64,000 nucleotides of DNA from Campylobacter sp. LR291e (lineage in GTDB: Bacteria; Campylobacterota; Campylobacteria; Campylobacterales; Campylobacteraceae). The position numbers and the translations under genes are program-made. This document shows, in pieces, positions 44,924-54,496 of this stretch. Below the pieces are notes generated by a model. It worked only from the letters and a program-made list of their open reading frames with translations. It searched no databases and had not been told where the DNA came from. The stretch is from assembly GCF_008633915.1 (NCBI RefSeq), contig NZ_VJNV01000022.1, positions 38,384 through 102,383 on the forward strand, given 5' to 3'. The number at the start of each line of letters is the position of its first letter. Position 1 is the first letter of the stretch.

Positions 44924-47862
44924 TGCAAGCTGCTTTTTTTGAGTATTTGTGTAATAAAAGCTGTGAGCTTTTATTGTGTGAAAATGATAAAGAAGCAGAT
45001 TTATTAGCTCAAGTTGCTATTTTTAAGGGTTTAAAGACCTTTGTTTTGCCTGATTTTCGTGCAAATTTTGGAGATGATTTAAGGGTATTTTCAAAAGAAC
45101 TTTTTGAACTTTGTAAGGTTTTAAATGCTTATCATAAGGAGAATGAGAAGAAAATTTTAATCTCTTCTTATTCTACTATCTTAAAAAAATTACCTTCAAA
45201 AAAGCATTTGCAAAGTTTTTTTATAAATAAAAAAGATAAATTTAATTTAGAAAATTTCAAAGATGAGATAACTAGGCTAGGTTATGAATTTGTAGATATC
45301 GTACAAGATAAAGGCGAAGTTTCTATAAGGGCTGATATCATTGATATTTTTTGTATCAATGAAGAAAATCCTATAAGAATGCTTTTATTTGATGAAGATA
45401 TTGAAAGTATAAGATTTTTTGATATAAATACGCAAAAATCAATTGTAAAAGAGCTTGAAAATATTGAAATTTGCCCCTTTTTAGCCTATTTTAGCAAGGA
45501 AAATTTTAGCACTTTTAATGAAAAATTAGAAAATTTCAAAAGCCAGGCTTTGTTAAATGATATAAATTCCCTAGGCTTTTGGTGCATAGATGATTTTTAT
45601 GATTATTTAAATTTAAATTACATAAGTATTAAAAAATTTGATGACTTAGATGAAAAATTTAATTTTATTAATGAAAAAATCATGCCCAGGGCTAAAATTT
45701 ATCAAGACTTAAACATAACATATACAAAGGATTTTTTTAATTTTCATAAGGATAAAAAAATTACCATTTTAGCTAAAAATGAAGGGCTTTTTAATGGCTT
45801 AGAACTTGATGATTTATCAAATATTAGCTTTGTAAAAAGTGATTTAAGATTAAATATTATTAGCAAAGAAAAAATCATACTTTCCTTAAATAAAAAAGAA
45901 AGAAAGCAAAGGATTAAAAAGGCAAGTTTGATTATAGATGAGCTTAATAAAGATGATTTTGTAGTCCACGTTGACTATGGGGTAGGTAAGTTTTTAGGGC
46001 TTAAAATGATTGAAATTAGTGGGGCAAAACGTGAATTTGTAGAACTTTTATATCAAAACGATGATAGATTATTATTGCCTGTTGAAAATTTATATATGAT
46101 TGATAAATATCTTGGTGTCAATGGGTCTATCCCCTTGCTTGATAGACTTGGTAAAAATAGTTTTTTAAGGCTTAAAGAAAGACTTAAAGAAAGGCTTTTT
46201 GAAATAGCTAGTAGTATTATAATCTTAGCAGCAAAAAGGGCATTAATCAAGCCAAAGCCTATAAATATAGATTTTGCCTTACAAGCAAATTTTGTAGCAC
46301 AGGCTGGATTTACTTATACGCCTGACCAAGATTTAGTAAGTGAAGAAATTTTACAAGATTTATCAAGTGGAAAGGTTATGGATAGATTACTTAGCGCGGA
46401 CGTGGGTTTTGGAAAAACTGAACTTGCTATGAATGCTATTTTTGCAACACTTTACAATAAATTAACAGCCTTTTTTTTCGCACCCACCACGCTTTTAACC
46501 CAGCAACATTACAAGGTTTTACAAAAACGTTTTAAGCCCTTTGATATGCAAGTTTTTAGATACGACCGCTTTAGCAGTACTAGCGAAAAAAATCAAATTC
46601 AAGCCTATTTAAAAGAAAATAAACCCTGCGTTGTTATAGGAACTCACGCCTTGCTTAATGTAAGTTGTGAAAATTTAGCTTTGATTGTGATTGATGAGGA
46701 GCATAAATTTGGGGTTAAACAAAAGGAAAAGTTAAAAGAAGTGAGTGAAAATTGTCATATCTTATCAATGAGTGCAACGCCTATTCCAAGAAGTTTAAAT
46801 CAAGCATTAAGCACTATTAAAACCTATAGTACACTTCAAACGCCACCAAATGAACGTTTAGCAGTGCGTACCTTTGTAAAAGAATATGATGAAAGCTTGT
46901 TAAAAGAAGCTATTTTAAGGGAGCTTAGACGTGGAGGGCAAATTTTTTATATTCATAATCACATAGCAAGTATTGATGAGTGTAAAAAAGAACTTTTAAA
47001 TCTAATTCCTAATCTTAGAATTTTAGTACTACACTCAAAGATAAAAGCCCAAATTCAAGAAGATGAAATGCTTAAATTTGAAAATAAACAATACGATATC
47101 TTGCTTTGTACTAGCATAGTTGAAAGTGGTATTGATTTACCAAATGCAAATACTATTATCGTTGAAAAGGCTGATTTTTTTGGCATGGCTGACTTGCATC
47201 AATTAAGAGGTAGGGTAGGTAGGAGCAATAAACAAGCCTATTGTTATTTTTTAGTAGAAAATAAATTAAGCTTAAATAAACAAGCCTTAAAACGTTTAGT
47301 AAGCCTTGAAAGCAATTCTTATTTAGGTTCAGGTAGCGTTTTAGCATATCATGATTTAGAACTTAGAGGAGGAGGAAATTTACTGGGGGTTGACCAAAGT
47401 GGGCACTTAGAACAAATCGGTTATAGTCTTTATTTAAAAATGCTTGAAGATGAGCTTAACAAGCTCAGTAAAAATCAAAGTTTAAAAGAAGAAAAGATTG
47501 ATTTAAAACTTAATGTAAATGCCTTTTTAAATAGCGATTTAATCACAGAAGATAGACTTCGCCTTGAACTTTATAGAAGACTTAGTAAGTGTGAAAAGGT
47601 AAGTGAAATTTATGAAATAGAAGCTGAGGTTGAGGATAGATTTGGCAAACTTGATACCTATACAAAGCAGTTTTTATCGCTTTTAATGATAAAAATTTTA
47701 GCAGTAAATAAATACAAAATGATAAGCAATTTTGAACAAAATATTCAATTTGTCAATTTGCAAGATGAAAAAACAATAATTCATGCAAGAAGCAGGGATG
47801 ATGATGATATTATCGAAGCAGTTTTAACACATTTAAGAAAGGTTAAAAATGGACTGGACTAA
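44923..47862 (+). CDS. mfd: Transcription-repair coupling factor
   Basis: Removes stalled RNA polymerase and recruits UvrA to lesions. The 979-residue protein has a UvrB-like N-terminal part, the RNA polymerase-interacting CarD-like domain (DDFVVHVDYGVGKFLGL near residue 345), the helicase Walker A LLSADVGFGKTELAM near 487, DEEH box VIDEEHKFGV near 588, SMSATPIPRSLNQAL near 616 and motif VI QLRGRVGRSNKQA near 758. It is shorter than the E. coli form (about 1148), as in other epsilonproteobacteria. Confidence 0.96.
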   Translation: MQAAFFEYLCNKSCELLLCENDKEADLLAQVAIFKGLKTFVLPDFRANFGDDLRVFSKELFELCKVLNAYHKENEKKILISSYSTILKKLPSKKHLQSFFINKKDKFNLENFKDEITRLGYEFVDIVQDKGEVSIRADIIDIFCINEENPIRMLLFDEDIESIRFFDINTQKSIVKELENIEICPFLAYFSKENFSTFNEKLENFKSQALLNDINSLGFWCIDDFYDYLNLNYISIKKFDDLDEKFNFINEKIMPRAKIYQDLNITYTKDFFNFHKDKKITILAKNEGLFNGLELDDLSNISFVKSDLRLNIISKEKIILSLNKKERKQRIKKASLIIDELNKDDFVVHVDYGVGKFLGLKMIEISGAKREFVELLYQNDDRLLLPVENLYMIDKYLGVNGSIPLLDRLGKNSFLRLKERLKERLFEIASSIIILAAKRALIKPKPINIDFALQANFVAQAGFTYTPDQDLVSEEILQDLSSGKVMDRLLSADVGFGKTELAMNAIFATLYNKLTAFFFAPTTLLTQQHYKVLQKRFKPFDMQVFRYDRFSSTSEKNQIQAYLKENKPCVVIGTHALLNVSCENLALIVIDEEHKFGVKQKEKLKEVSENCHILSMSATPIPRSLNQALSTIKTYSTLQTPPNERLAVRTFVKEYDESLLKEAILRELRRGGQIFYIHNHIASIDECKKELLNLIPNLRILVLHSKIKAQIQEDEMLKFENKQYDILLCTSIVESGIDLPNANTIIVEKADFFGMADLHQLRGRVGRSNKQAYCYFLVENKLSLNKQALKRLVSLESNSYLGSGSVLAYHDLELRGGGNLLGVDQSGHLEQIGYSLYLKMLEDELNKLSKNQSLKEEKIDLKLNVNAFLNSDLITEDRLRLELYRRLSKCEKVSEIYEIEAEVEDRFGKLDTYTKQFLSLLMIKILAVNKYKMISNFEQNIQFVNLQDEKTIIHARSRDDDDIIEAVLTHLRKVKNGLD

Positions 47863-48610
47863 CATTTATGCAGCAATTTATAGGGCTAGGAAAGATTATT
47901 TAAAGCCCGTTTTTGAAATAGATGATATAAGCTTAGATGATTTAATAGGTATTGAAACGCAAAAACAAGCCCTAGTACAAAATACCTTAAATTTTTTAAA
48001 TGAAAAAGGGGCAAATCATGCCTTGCTTTGGGGTGCAAAAGGAACTGGAAAATCAAGCTTGATTAAGGCAGTTTTTAATGCTTACAAAACGCATGGTTTA
48101 AGACTTGTTGAACTTGCAAAGGATGATTTATTTGCCCTAGTTGACATTATAGATGAGTTAAGGCAGGAAAGCTTTAAATTTATCTTATTTTGTGATGATT
48201 TTTCCTTCGAAGAAAACGATACAAGTTATAAATTTTTAAAGCCCTTGCTTGATGGTAGTATTGAAAAGGTGCCTAAAAATATTTTAATTTATGCTAGTTC
48301 TAATCGCAGACATTTAATAAAAGAAAATTTAAGCGATAATGAAAATACTCAAATTTCAAGAGGGGAACTTCATCTTGGAGATAGCGTTCAAGAAAAGCTA
48401 AGTTTAAGCGATAGATTTGGACTTTGGCTTAGTTTTTATCAAGGAAATTTGGATGATTATTTAAGGGTGGTTGACTTTTATTTTAAAGATTTAAATATTA
48501 AAAAAGAGCTTTTACACGCAAAGGCTAGGGAATTTGCAGCATTAAGGGCAAGTATGAGCCCTAGGACTGCTAAGCAATTTTATATAAGTTTTAAGGATAT
48601 CTTACAATGA
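47849..48610 (+). CDS. DUF815-type P-loop ATPase
   Basis: A 253-residue AAA-like ATPase of the DUF815 family. Walker A LLWGAKGTGKSSLIKA near residue 60, Walker B-like FKFILFCDDFSFEE near 110, and ASNRRHLI near 150. Members are widespread but uncharacterised. It overlaps mfd by 14 bases and the glycosylase gene by 4, so it is part of the same repair-flavoured operon; any repair role is an inference. Confidence 0.85.
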   Translation: MDWTNIYAAIYRARKDYLKPVFEIDDISLDDLIGIETQKQALVQNTLNFLNEKGANHALLWGAKGTGKSSLIKAVFNAYKTHGLRLVELAKDDLFALVDIIDELRQESFKFILFCDDFSFEENDTSYKFLKPLLDGSIEKVPKNILIYASSNRRHLIKENLSDNENTQISRGELHLGDSVQEKLSLSDRFGLWLSFYQGNLDDYLRVVDFYFKDLNIKKELLHAKAREFAALRASMSPRTAKQFYISFKDILQ

Positions 48611-49296
48611 ATGGGGCAGTTATTTTTAAAGCACTTTTAAAAGAAAAAATTGATTTTTCTGGCTTTGATTGGCTTGAAAATAGGGGCTTGAGTGAATTTG
48701 AACTTTTAATTTCTGTTGTTTTAACTCAAAATACTAACTGGAATAATGTTTTAAAGGCATTAATAAATTTACAAGAGGCTAAAATTTCAAGTTTAGAACA
48801 AATTGCAAATTTAAAAGAAGAAAAACTTGCCTTATTGATTAAGCCAAGTGGTTTTTATAATATGAAAGCAAAACGCGTTAAAAACTTAGTTTTAGCTATT
48901 TTAAGGGATTTTAGTGATATAGAAAATTTTAAAGATAGGGTAAGTAGGGAGTGGCTTTTAAATATAAAGGGTCTTGGTTTTGAAAGCGTAGATAGCATTT
49001 TAAATTATCTTTGTAAAAGAGAAATTTTAGTAGTTGACAGCTACACAAATCGCTTAGCAAATGCTTTAGGTTATGAATTTGAAAGCTATGATGAGTTAAG
49101 GGAATTTTTTGAAAGTGGGATAGAAATTAATATGAATTGTTTAAATACAATTTTAAATAAAAATTACGAACTTTACGAACTATATCAATTTTTCCATGCC
49201 TTAATAATAGCCTTTTGTAAGATGCATTTTAAGGGAAAAAATATAGATGAAAAAGGACTTAAAATTATTGAAAATATAAGAAAGGAAAATTTATGA
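48607..49296 (+). CDS. HhH-GPD DNA glycosylase, probable 3-methyladenine glycosylase (MagIII-like)
   Basis: A 229-residue protein of the endonuclease III superfamily. It has LLISVVLTQNTNWNNVLKAL near residue 40, the helix-hairpin-helix NIKGLGFESVDSILNYL near 118, and the catalytic aspartate in ILVVDSYTNRLAN near 141. The lysine of bifunctional Nth is not evident and the iron-sulfur cysteine cluster is missing, both as in Helicobacter MagIII, which removes 3-methyladenine. It overlaps the ATPase and thiD genes by 4 bases each. Confidence 0.8.
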   Translation: MNGAVIFKALLKEKIDFSGFDWLENRGLSEFELLISVVLTQNTNWNNVLKALINLQEAKISSLEQIANLKEEKLALLIKPSGFYNMKAKRVKNLVLAILRDFSDIENFKDRVSREWLLNIKGLGFESVDSILNYLCKREILVVDSYTNRLANALGYEFESYDELREFFESGIEINMNCLNTILNKNYELYELYQFFHALIIAFCKMHFKGKNIDEKGLKIIENIRKENL

Positions 49297-50114
49297 AAAA
49301 GGCAAAAAGTACTTATTTGATACCTATTTTAAGTATAGCAGGGAGTGATTGTAGTGGAGGGGCTGGAATTCAAGCTGATTTAAAAACCTTTAGTGCTCAT
49401 AATCTTTTTGGAATGAGTGTTATTTTAAGTGTAGTGGCTGAAAATACGGCTAGGGTTATTAGCGTTCATAATGTGCCTACGAAGATAGTAGACGAACAAT
49501 TACTAGCTGTTTTTGAAGATATTTATCCAAAGGCAGTCAAAATAGGCATGATAGGTTCAAGTGAGTTAATGAGTTGTGTTGCTAAAAATTTGGCTAAATT
49601 TAAGCCAAAAAATGTAGTAATTGACCCTGTAATGTTTGCAAAAAATGGCTTTGCCTTAATGCCTGCAAATGAGAGAGAATCTTTTAAAAACAATATTTTA
49701 CAATTTGCTGATATTTTAACGCCAAATATACCAGAGGCCGAATTTCTTTGTGGTTTTAAGATAAATAATCAAGATGATATGATGAAGGCTGCTTTTTATC
49801 TTTATAAATTTGGAGCAAAAAGCGTTTTAATCAAGGGTGGGCATAGTAATGAAAATGCAGATGATATTTTTTATGATGGAAATGATATGTATGTTTTAGA
49901 AAGCAAAAGAATTGATACTAAAAATACGCATGGGACGGGTTGTACTTTAAGTTCGGCAATTGCATGCAATCTAGCACTAGGCTTTAACAAGGTAAAAGCA
50001 GTAACAAGGGCTAAAAAATATGTTAAAAACGCTATTTTGTATTCTTTAAATTTGGGCAAGGGTTGTGGCCCTACTAATCATTTTTATAAAAATATCAAGG
50101 ATAAAAAGCATTGA
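49293..50114 (+). CDS. thiD: Hydroxymethylpyrimidine/phosphomethylpyrimidine kinase
   Basis: Phosphorylates HMP and HMP-P for thiamine synthesis. The 273-residue ribokinase-like protein shows LSIAGSDCSGGAGIQADLKT near residue 13, DPVMFAKNGFALM near 112, LIKGGHSNENADDIFYDG near 182 and the catalytic NTHGTGCTLSSAIA near 211. It overlaps its neighbours by 4 bases on each side. No TPP riboswitch is seen in front, as it lies mid-operon. Confidence 0.95.
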   Translation: MKKAKSTYLIPILSIAGSDCSGGAGIQADLKTFSAHNLFGMSVILSVVAENTARVISVHNVPTKIVDEQLLAVFEDIYPKAVKIGMIGSSELMSCVAKNLAKFKPKNVVIDPVMFAKNGFALMPANERESFKNNILQFADILTPNIPEAEFLCGFKINNQDDMMKAAFYLYKFGAKSVLIKGGHSNENADDIFYDGNDMYVLESKRIDTKNTHGTGCTLSSAIACNLALGFNKVKAVTRAKKYVKNAILYSLNLGKGCGPTNHFYKNIKDKKH

Positions 50115-50743
50115 AAAAACTTGATTTAAGCCTTTATTTAGTAGCTAGTAAAAAAGAAAATCAAAGCGATGAGTGCTTTTTAAGTATCTTAGAAAATGCA
50201 ATTTATGGTGGAGTTAGCATTATACAGCTTCGCGAAAAAAATCTAAGCACAAGGGATTTTTTCAAACTTGGCTTAAAGGTAAAAAAGCTTTGTAATGTAC
50301 GTAAAATTCCCTTTATAATAAATGATAGACTTGATTTAGCACTTGCCTTAAATAGCGATGGACTTCATTTAGGGCAAGATGATTTAGATATAAAGATTGC
50401 TAGAAAATTTTTAGGTTCTAAAAAAATCATAGGTCTTTCTGTTAAGAATTTAAAGCAGTTAAAAAAAAGCGTTGGGGCTGATTATTTAGGCTGTGGGACC
50501 ATTAGACAAACGCCTACTAAGCAAAGTTTAGTACTTAGCAAGGATGATTTAAAGGACATTATAAAGCATTCAAAGGTTCCAGTTGTAGCAATTGGTGGCA
50601 TTGATGAAGAGGTTATAAAGGATTTAAAGGGCTTAAATTTAGCAGGTATAGCAGTGGTTAGGGCTATTTTAGATTCAAATGATAGCAAAAGAGCAGCACT
50701 AAATTTAAAAAAAGTCTTTAATACTTATATAAAGGGCATTTAG
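50111..50743 (+). CDS. thiE: Thiamine-phosphate synthase
   Basis: Joins HMP-PP and thiazole phosphate. A 210-residue TIM barrel with VSIIQLREKNLSTRDF near residue 35, PFIINDRLDLALALNSDG, then LHLGQDD near 74-100, and VPVVAIGGIDE near 157. The start is a TTG that overlaps the thiD stop (TTGA), with AAGGA nine bases upstream; no ATG or GTG is placed better. The stop overlaps the hemD start. Confidence 0.93.
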   Translation: MKKLDLSLYLVASKKENQSDECFLSILENAIYGGVSIIQLREKNLSTRDFFKLGLKVKKLCNVRKIPFIINDRLDLALALNSDGLHLGQDDLDIKIARKFLGSKKIIGLSVKNLKQLKKSVGADYLGCGTIRQTPTKQSLVLSKDDLKDIIKHSKVPVVAIGGIDEEVIKDLKGLNLAGIAVVRAILDSNDSKRAALNLKKVFNTYIKGI

Positions 50744-51384
50744 TGCAAATTTATTTTTTAGGCGAAGATAAATTTGAGGGGGTAGAAAACTTAATATTAA
50801 ATGAATTTAAATTTTTTCATTTTGATATTAATTTTAACGACTTTGACGCCCTTATAATAAGTTCTAAAAATGCCTTAAGGGCTTTGGAATTTAATCAAAT
50901 AAAACCTGATTTTAATAAGCCCCTTTTTGCAGTTGGGGAAAAATCGGCTAAAAAAGCTATAAAAATGGGCTTTAAAAAGGTAAAATTTCCTAAACTTGCC
51001 TATGGTAAAAATTTAGTAAATGAGTTTAAAAATGAGCTTAAAAACAAGCATTGTTTATATTTAAGGGCTAAGCAAATTGCTTCAAATTTGGATTTTTTAT
51101 TGATTAATGAAGGTGTTAAACTTAGTCAAATAATAGCCTATGAAAATATCTACAAGCACTCAAATTTAAAGCTTATTAGGCCCTGTGTTTTTATATTTTC
51201 TTCTCCTTTGCAAGTTAGCAATTTTTTAAAAACCTATAAGCTAGAAAAGGATGATAAATGCGTGGTTATAGGGCAAAGTACAAAAAAAGCTTTAAAGGAT
51301 TTTGAAAATGTCTTTTTAAGCAAGGATACAAATTTAAACTCTTGCGTCAAACTTGCTAAAAAGTTAGCAAATTTTAATAAATAA
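50743..51384 (+). CDS. hemD: Uroporphyrinogen-III synthase
   Basis: Cyclises hydroxymethylbilane to uroporphyrinogen III for haem. The 213-residue protein is weakly conserved, as usual for HemD: DALIISSKNALRALEF near residue 36, LFAVGEKSAKKAIKMG near 64 and FIFSSPLQVSNFLKTY near 150. GTG start overlapping the thiE stop. Last gene of the long plus-strand operon; its end overlaps the convergent truA by 11 bases and no clear terminator hairpin is seen there. Confidence 0.85.
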   Translation: MQIYFLGEDKFEGVENLILNEFKFFHFDINFNDFDALIISSKNALRALEFNQIKPDFNKPLFAVGEKSAKKAIKMGFKKVKFPKLAYGKNLVNEFKNELKNKHCLYLRAKQIASNLDFLLINEGVKLSQIIAYENIYKHSNLKLIRPCVFIFSSPLQVSNFLKTYKLEKDDKCVVIGQSTKKALKDFENVFLSKDTNLNSCVKLAKKLANFNK

Positions 51385-52093
51385 TCTTACTTAAATATAA
51401 GCCATTTGCAGGGGCTAATTCTCTAATATAAGCTCTTTTACCTTCAATTTGTTCTAATAAATTTTTTTCGTTAATTTTTTGATTAAGGGTTGCTAAAATA
51501 GCTTGTACGCTTAGTCTAATCTGTGCCCTTAAAAAGCCATTTGCCCTAAATTTAAAAACGCTAAATTCCTTAATTTTATATGCCTTTGTAAGATAAATTG
51601 TCCTTATGCTAGTATTTAAATCATTTGTTTTTTGAAAAAATTTAAAATCATGTGTGCCTTCAAATAATTTTAAAAGTTCTTTCGCTTTTTTAATGTCAAA
51701 TTCAGGGTAAAAATACACAAAATCACTTAAAAAAGGATTAAATTCCTTATGGCAAAAAATATAGCGATATTCCCTAGCCTTTGCGTTGAAACGTACTTCA
51801 AAATTATTATCTACTTTTTCAATTTTTTTAATATAAATGTGAGGTGTGGCAAATTTGTTAATTTGCCTTTTTAAATATGCAAGGTCCTTAAAATGCTCCC
51901 CACACTCAATACAAGCTACTGCCCCACTTGCATGAACGCCTTTATCAGTCCTTGAGGCAAAAAGTGGTCTTTGATAAATTCCTAAATGAGTTAGGGCGTT
52001 TGCAAGTTTATCTTGGACGCTGTTTTGATGAGGTTGGCAAGCTGAGCCTAAAAAAGTGATGCCATTGTATGCTAAGGTTAATTTAAGTTTCAT
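51374..52093 (-). CDS. truA: tRNA pseudouridine synthase A
   Basis: Makes pseudouridine at positions 38-40 of tRNA anticodon stems. The 239-residue protein has YNGITFLGSACQPHQNSVQD near residue 10, the catalytic aspartate in FASRTDKGVHASGAV near 52, and FRANGFLRAQIR near 197. Length is typical. It begins on the stop of the lptF/G-like gene, and the gene order matches the block known from C. jejuni. Confidence 0.95.
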   Translation of the reverse strand: MKLKLTLAYNGITFLGSACQPHQNSVQDKLANALTHLGIYQRPLFASRTDKGVHASGAVACIECGEHFKDLAYLKRQINKFATPHIYIKKIEKVDNNFEVRFNAKAREYRYIFCHKEFNPFLSDFVYFYPEFDIKKAKELLKLFEGTHDFKFFQKTNDLNTSIRTIYLTKAYKIKEFSVFKFRANGFLRAQIRLSVQAILATLNQKINEKNLLEQIEGKRAYIRELAPANGLYLSKIIY

Positions 52094-53118
52094 TAATAAC
52101 GTTTCAAAATGGTCTTTTTAAAATAGATCATAGATGCTAAAAAGGTGCTTAAAAATATGAGTAAAACGGCTAAAATTGGGGGTTTATGAAAGATAGTTAA
52201 AAGTCCAAAATAAATAGAAATTACTAAAAACATACCCACATAAATAATGCCCTTTTCATAGCGATAAGTTACTATGCCAAAGGAGAGGGCAAAAAGCGTG
52301 CTAGCTAGTGGAAAAAGGGCGATTGTAGTATAAATTACAAATTCTTTAGCCTTGTGTTTATTGGTGTTTAAATCGTTCCAGTACTCATAAAATTTTCTTA
52401 TTTGCATTAATTCATTGCTAAATTTGGTATTTATAGTTAATTTTTCAAAATCGCCCACAAATAGGCTTTCATCGTTTTCAAAATTATACATTTTGCCATT
52501 TAATAAATCAAAAGCAAAGTTATCCTCATTCCTATGAAGACTAGCCTCTTTTGCTATTATGAGTTGTTCTTTATCTTTATCTTTGCGCTTTGGGTGATAC
52601 ATAACTATATTTTCGTATTTATCATTATCCTTTTTTTGTATAAAAATCATCCATTCTAAAAATTTTTGTCCAAATTCTCCTATTTTGTAATTAAATTTAA
52701 CCTGAGTTTTTTTATAATCTACAAAATTATCTTGCAATTCAAATACTATAGGAATCATAACAAGAGCTATAAAAAGCATAAAAGCACTAACTAGGGTAGA
52801 AATTTTAAGAAAAAATTTAGCTAAAAGTTTAGGTGAAAAACCAAGGGTAAAAAGTACTATGCTTTCATTTTCCCTTGATAAGCGATAAAGTGCAAGGCTA
52901 AGAGCGATAAAAAAGGATATTGGCAGGGTAAAAATAAGAATTCTAGGCAACATAAAAGAATAAAGTTTAATAAAGTCTAATAGGCTAATTTCAATGCTTG
53001 AGGTAAGCTTTGCAAGCTGTATAAAAAAAATCATAGAAACAATGCTAAAAAGTACAAAAAAGATTGATAAATTCGTGCTTAAAAATTGATTTAAAATATA
53101 CTTAAAACTTAGTTTCAT
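52093..53118 (-). CDS. LptF/LptG-family permease (YjgP/YjgQ)
   Basis: A 341-residue inner-membrane protein of the LptF/G family; with LptB and LptC it extracts lipopolysaccharide from the membrane. Three N-terminal and three C-terminal membrane segments flank a periplasmic beta domain (about residues 130-250); LPRILIFTLPISFFIALSLA and ENESIVLFTLGFSP near residue 90 fit the family coupling helix. Whether it is LptF or LptG cannot be decided here; the partner is not in the window. It overlaps the prepilin peptidase gene by 4 bases. Confidence 0.85.
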   Translation of the reverse strand: MKLSFKYILNQFLSTNLSIFFVLFSIVSMIFFIQLAKLTSSIEISLLDFIKLYSFMLPRILIFTLPISFFIALSLALYRLSRENESIVLFTLGFSPKLLAKFFLKISTLVSAFMLFIALVMIPIVFELQDNFVDYKKTQVKFNYKIGEFGQKFLEWMIFIQKKDNDKYENIVMYHPKRKDKDKEQLIIAKEASLHRNEDNFAFDLLNGKMYNFENDESLFVGDFEKLTINTKFSNELMQIRKFYEYWNDLNTNKHKAKEFVIYTTIALFPLASTLFALSFGIVTYRYEKGIIYVGMFLVISIYFGLLTIFHKPPILAVLLIFLSTFLASMIYFKKTILKRY

Positions 53119-53828
53119 TTGTAAATTTCCAAAAATAAAAAATATACTATAAGATTAAGGCTAATAAAGGGTAAAAAGGCTATTTTTTTTACAAAGAAAA
53201 AAAAGGGCAGGGCTAAAACACAGGCTAAAAATAAGACCCAAAAGGCAAATTTAAAGCCAAAAATTCCACTTATACTAGCCATTATTATAATATCTGCATC
53301 GCCTAAATTTTCTTGTATATCCTTGCTTTTTATGCTTTTTAAAAAGGATATGAAATTTTTGAGCAAAAATAAAAAACCAGCACATAAACAAGCATTAAAG
53401 ATAAAATCTATATCATAATTTACACAAAAGGCTATTATAAAGCTAAGCCACAGGATTAAATTTGGCACGGCTTTTAATTTTAAATCTATCAAAGAAAGAC
53501 TAAAAAGCATAAATAAAAATAAGGAAAAAAAGATAAATGAAAAATTTGCTATTTTACTAGCATAAAGGCTAAATGGCAGCAAAAAAACCCCTATGATTTC
53601 GGCTAAAAAATTTATCTTTGGGATACCTTTGAGACAGTACTTGCATTTACCTTTTAAAAAAATATATGAAAAAATGGGTATTAGGGTAAAAAATGAGAGT
53701 TTATGATTGCAATAAAAACAATAAGAGCGTATTGAAAATAGGGGTTTGTTTTCGCAAAATCTACTTGTAAGGCATATGAAAAATGAAGAAAAAATTAAAC
53801 TTAAAACAAAAAGAAAGGCTAAATTCAA
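53115..53828 (-). CDS. Type IV prepilin peptidase (A24 family)
   Basis: A 237-residue polytopic aspartic protease that trims pseudopilin leader peptides; in Campylobacter the matching gene supports natural transformation. Features: zinc-like cysteine pairs CFYCNHKL and CKYCLKG near residues 37-65, first catalytic Asp in SLIDLKLKAVPN near 112, second in ENLGDADIIIMA near 175. The family GSFLNV N-terminal motif is replaced by a divergent one. It overlaps uppS by 4 bases. Confidence 0.85.
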   Translation of the reverse strand: MNLAFLFVLSLIFSSFFICLTSRFCENKPLFSIRSYCFYCNHKLSFFTLIPIFSYIFLKGKCKYCLKGIPKINFLAEIIGVFLLPFSLYASKIANFSFIFFSLFLFMLFSLSLIDLKLKAVPNLILWLSFIIAFCVNYDIDFIFNACLCAGFLFLLKNFISFLKSIKSKDIQENLGDADIIIMASISGIFGFKFAFWVLFLACVLALPFFFFVKKIAFLPFISLNLIVYFLFLEIYK

Positions 53829-54493
53829 CGTCCAAAGGTCCTTTCTCTTTGCCTAAATTCTTTTATAATCTTTCTAAATTCCCTTTTTGTAAGCCCTGGA
53901 AATAGGGTTTGACTAAAATAAATTTCAGCATAAGAACTTTGCCACAATAAAAAATTTGAAAGTCTCTTTGCATTGCCAACTCTAAGCATTAAATCAACGT
54001 CCATACAAAGGTCTAAATTTTCACTAATATTTTTTTCATTTATTTCTAAATTTTTTTCTAAAACGCGTTTAACAGCCCTTACAATCTCATCACGTGCCCC
54101 ATAGCTAATAGCCAAATTTACGCATAATAAATTGCAATCCTTTGTATCTTCTTCTAATCTAGCAATTTTATTTCTAATATCCTTATCTATAAGGGTCAAA
54201 TCTCCTATAGCATGAAATTTAATATTATTTTTTTTAAATTCCTTCAAGGCATCTTCTAAACACCTGTTAAGAAGTTCAAAGATAAATTGAATTTCTTCTT
54301 TTGGACGTTTCCAGTTTTCTGTACTAAAGGCAAAAAGGGTTAAATTTGAGATTTTTTCATCAATGCAAACTTCCATAAGCTTTTGCATAGTTTTCACACC
54401 TTGCGAGTAGCCAACCGTGGCTAAAAATCCCTTAGCTTTAGCCCAACGTCTGTTTCCGTCCATTACAATGGCAAGGTGATTAAGCGTGTTCAT
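53825..54493 (-). CDS. uppS: Undecaprenyl diphosphate synthase
   Basis: Makes the C55 lipid carrier for peptidoglycan and surface glycans. The 222-residue cis-prenyltransferase shows LAIVMDGNRRWAKAKGF near residue 7 with the catalytic aspartate, TLFAFSTENWKRP near 52, LAISYGARDEIV near 127, and DLMLRVGNAKRLSNFLLWQ near 169. The usual GGE/RTSGExRxSNF arginine motif reads RVGNAKRLSNF, slightly different from E. coli. Three bases separate it from the gene before. Confidence 0.94.
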   Translation of the reverse strand: MNTLNHLAIVMDGNRRWAKAKGFLATVGYSQGVKTMQKLMEVCIDEKISNLTLFAFSTENWKRPKEEIQFIFELLNRCLEDALKEFKKNNIKFHAIGDLTLIDKDIRNKIARLEEDTKDCNLLCVNLAISYGARDEIVRAVKRVLEKNLEINEKNISENLDLCMDVDLMLRVGNAKRLSNFLLWQSSYAEIYFSQTLFPGLTKREFRKIIKEFRQRERTFGR

Positions 54494-54496
54494 TAG

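Noticed and set aside
49230..49300. TPP riboswitch ahead of thiD-thiE
   Set aside because: thiD starts inside the preceding gene with no leader, and no THI-box sequence was seen.
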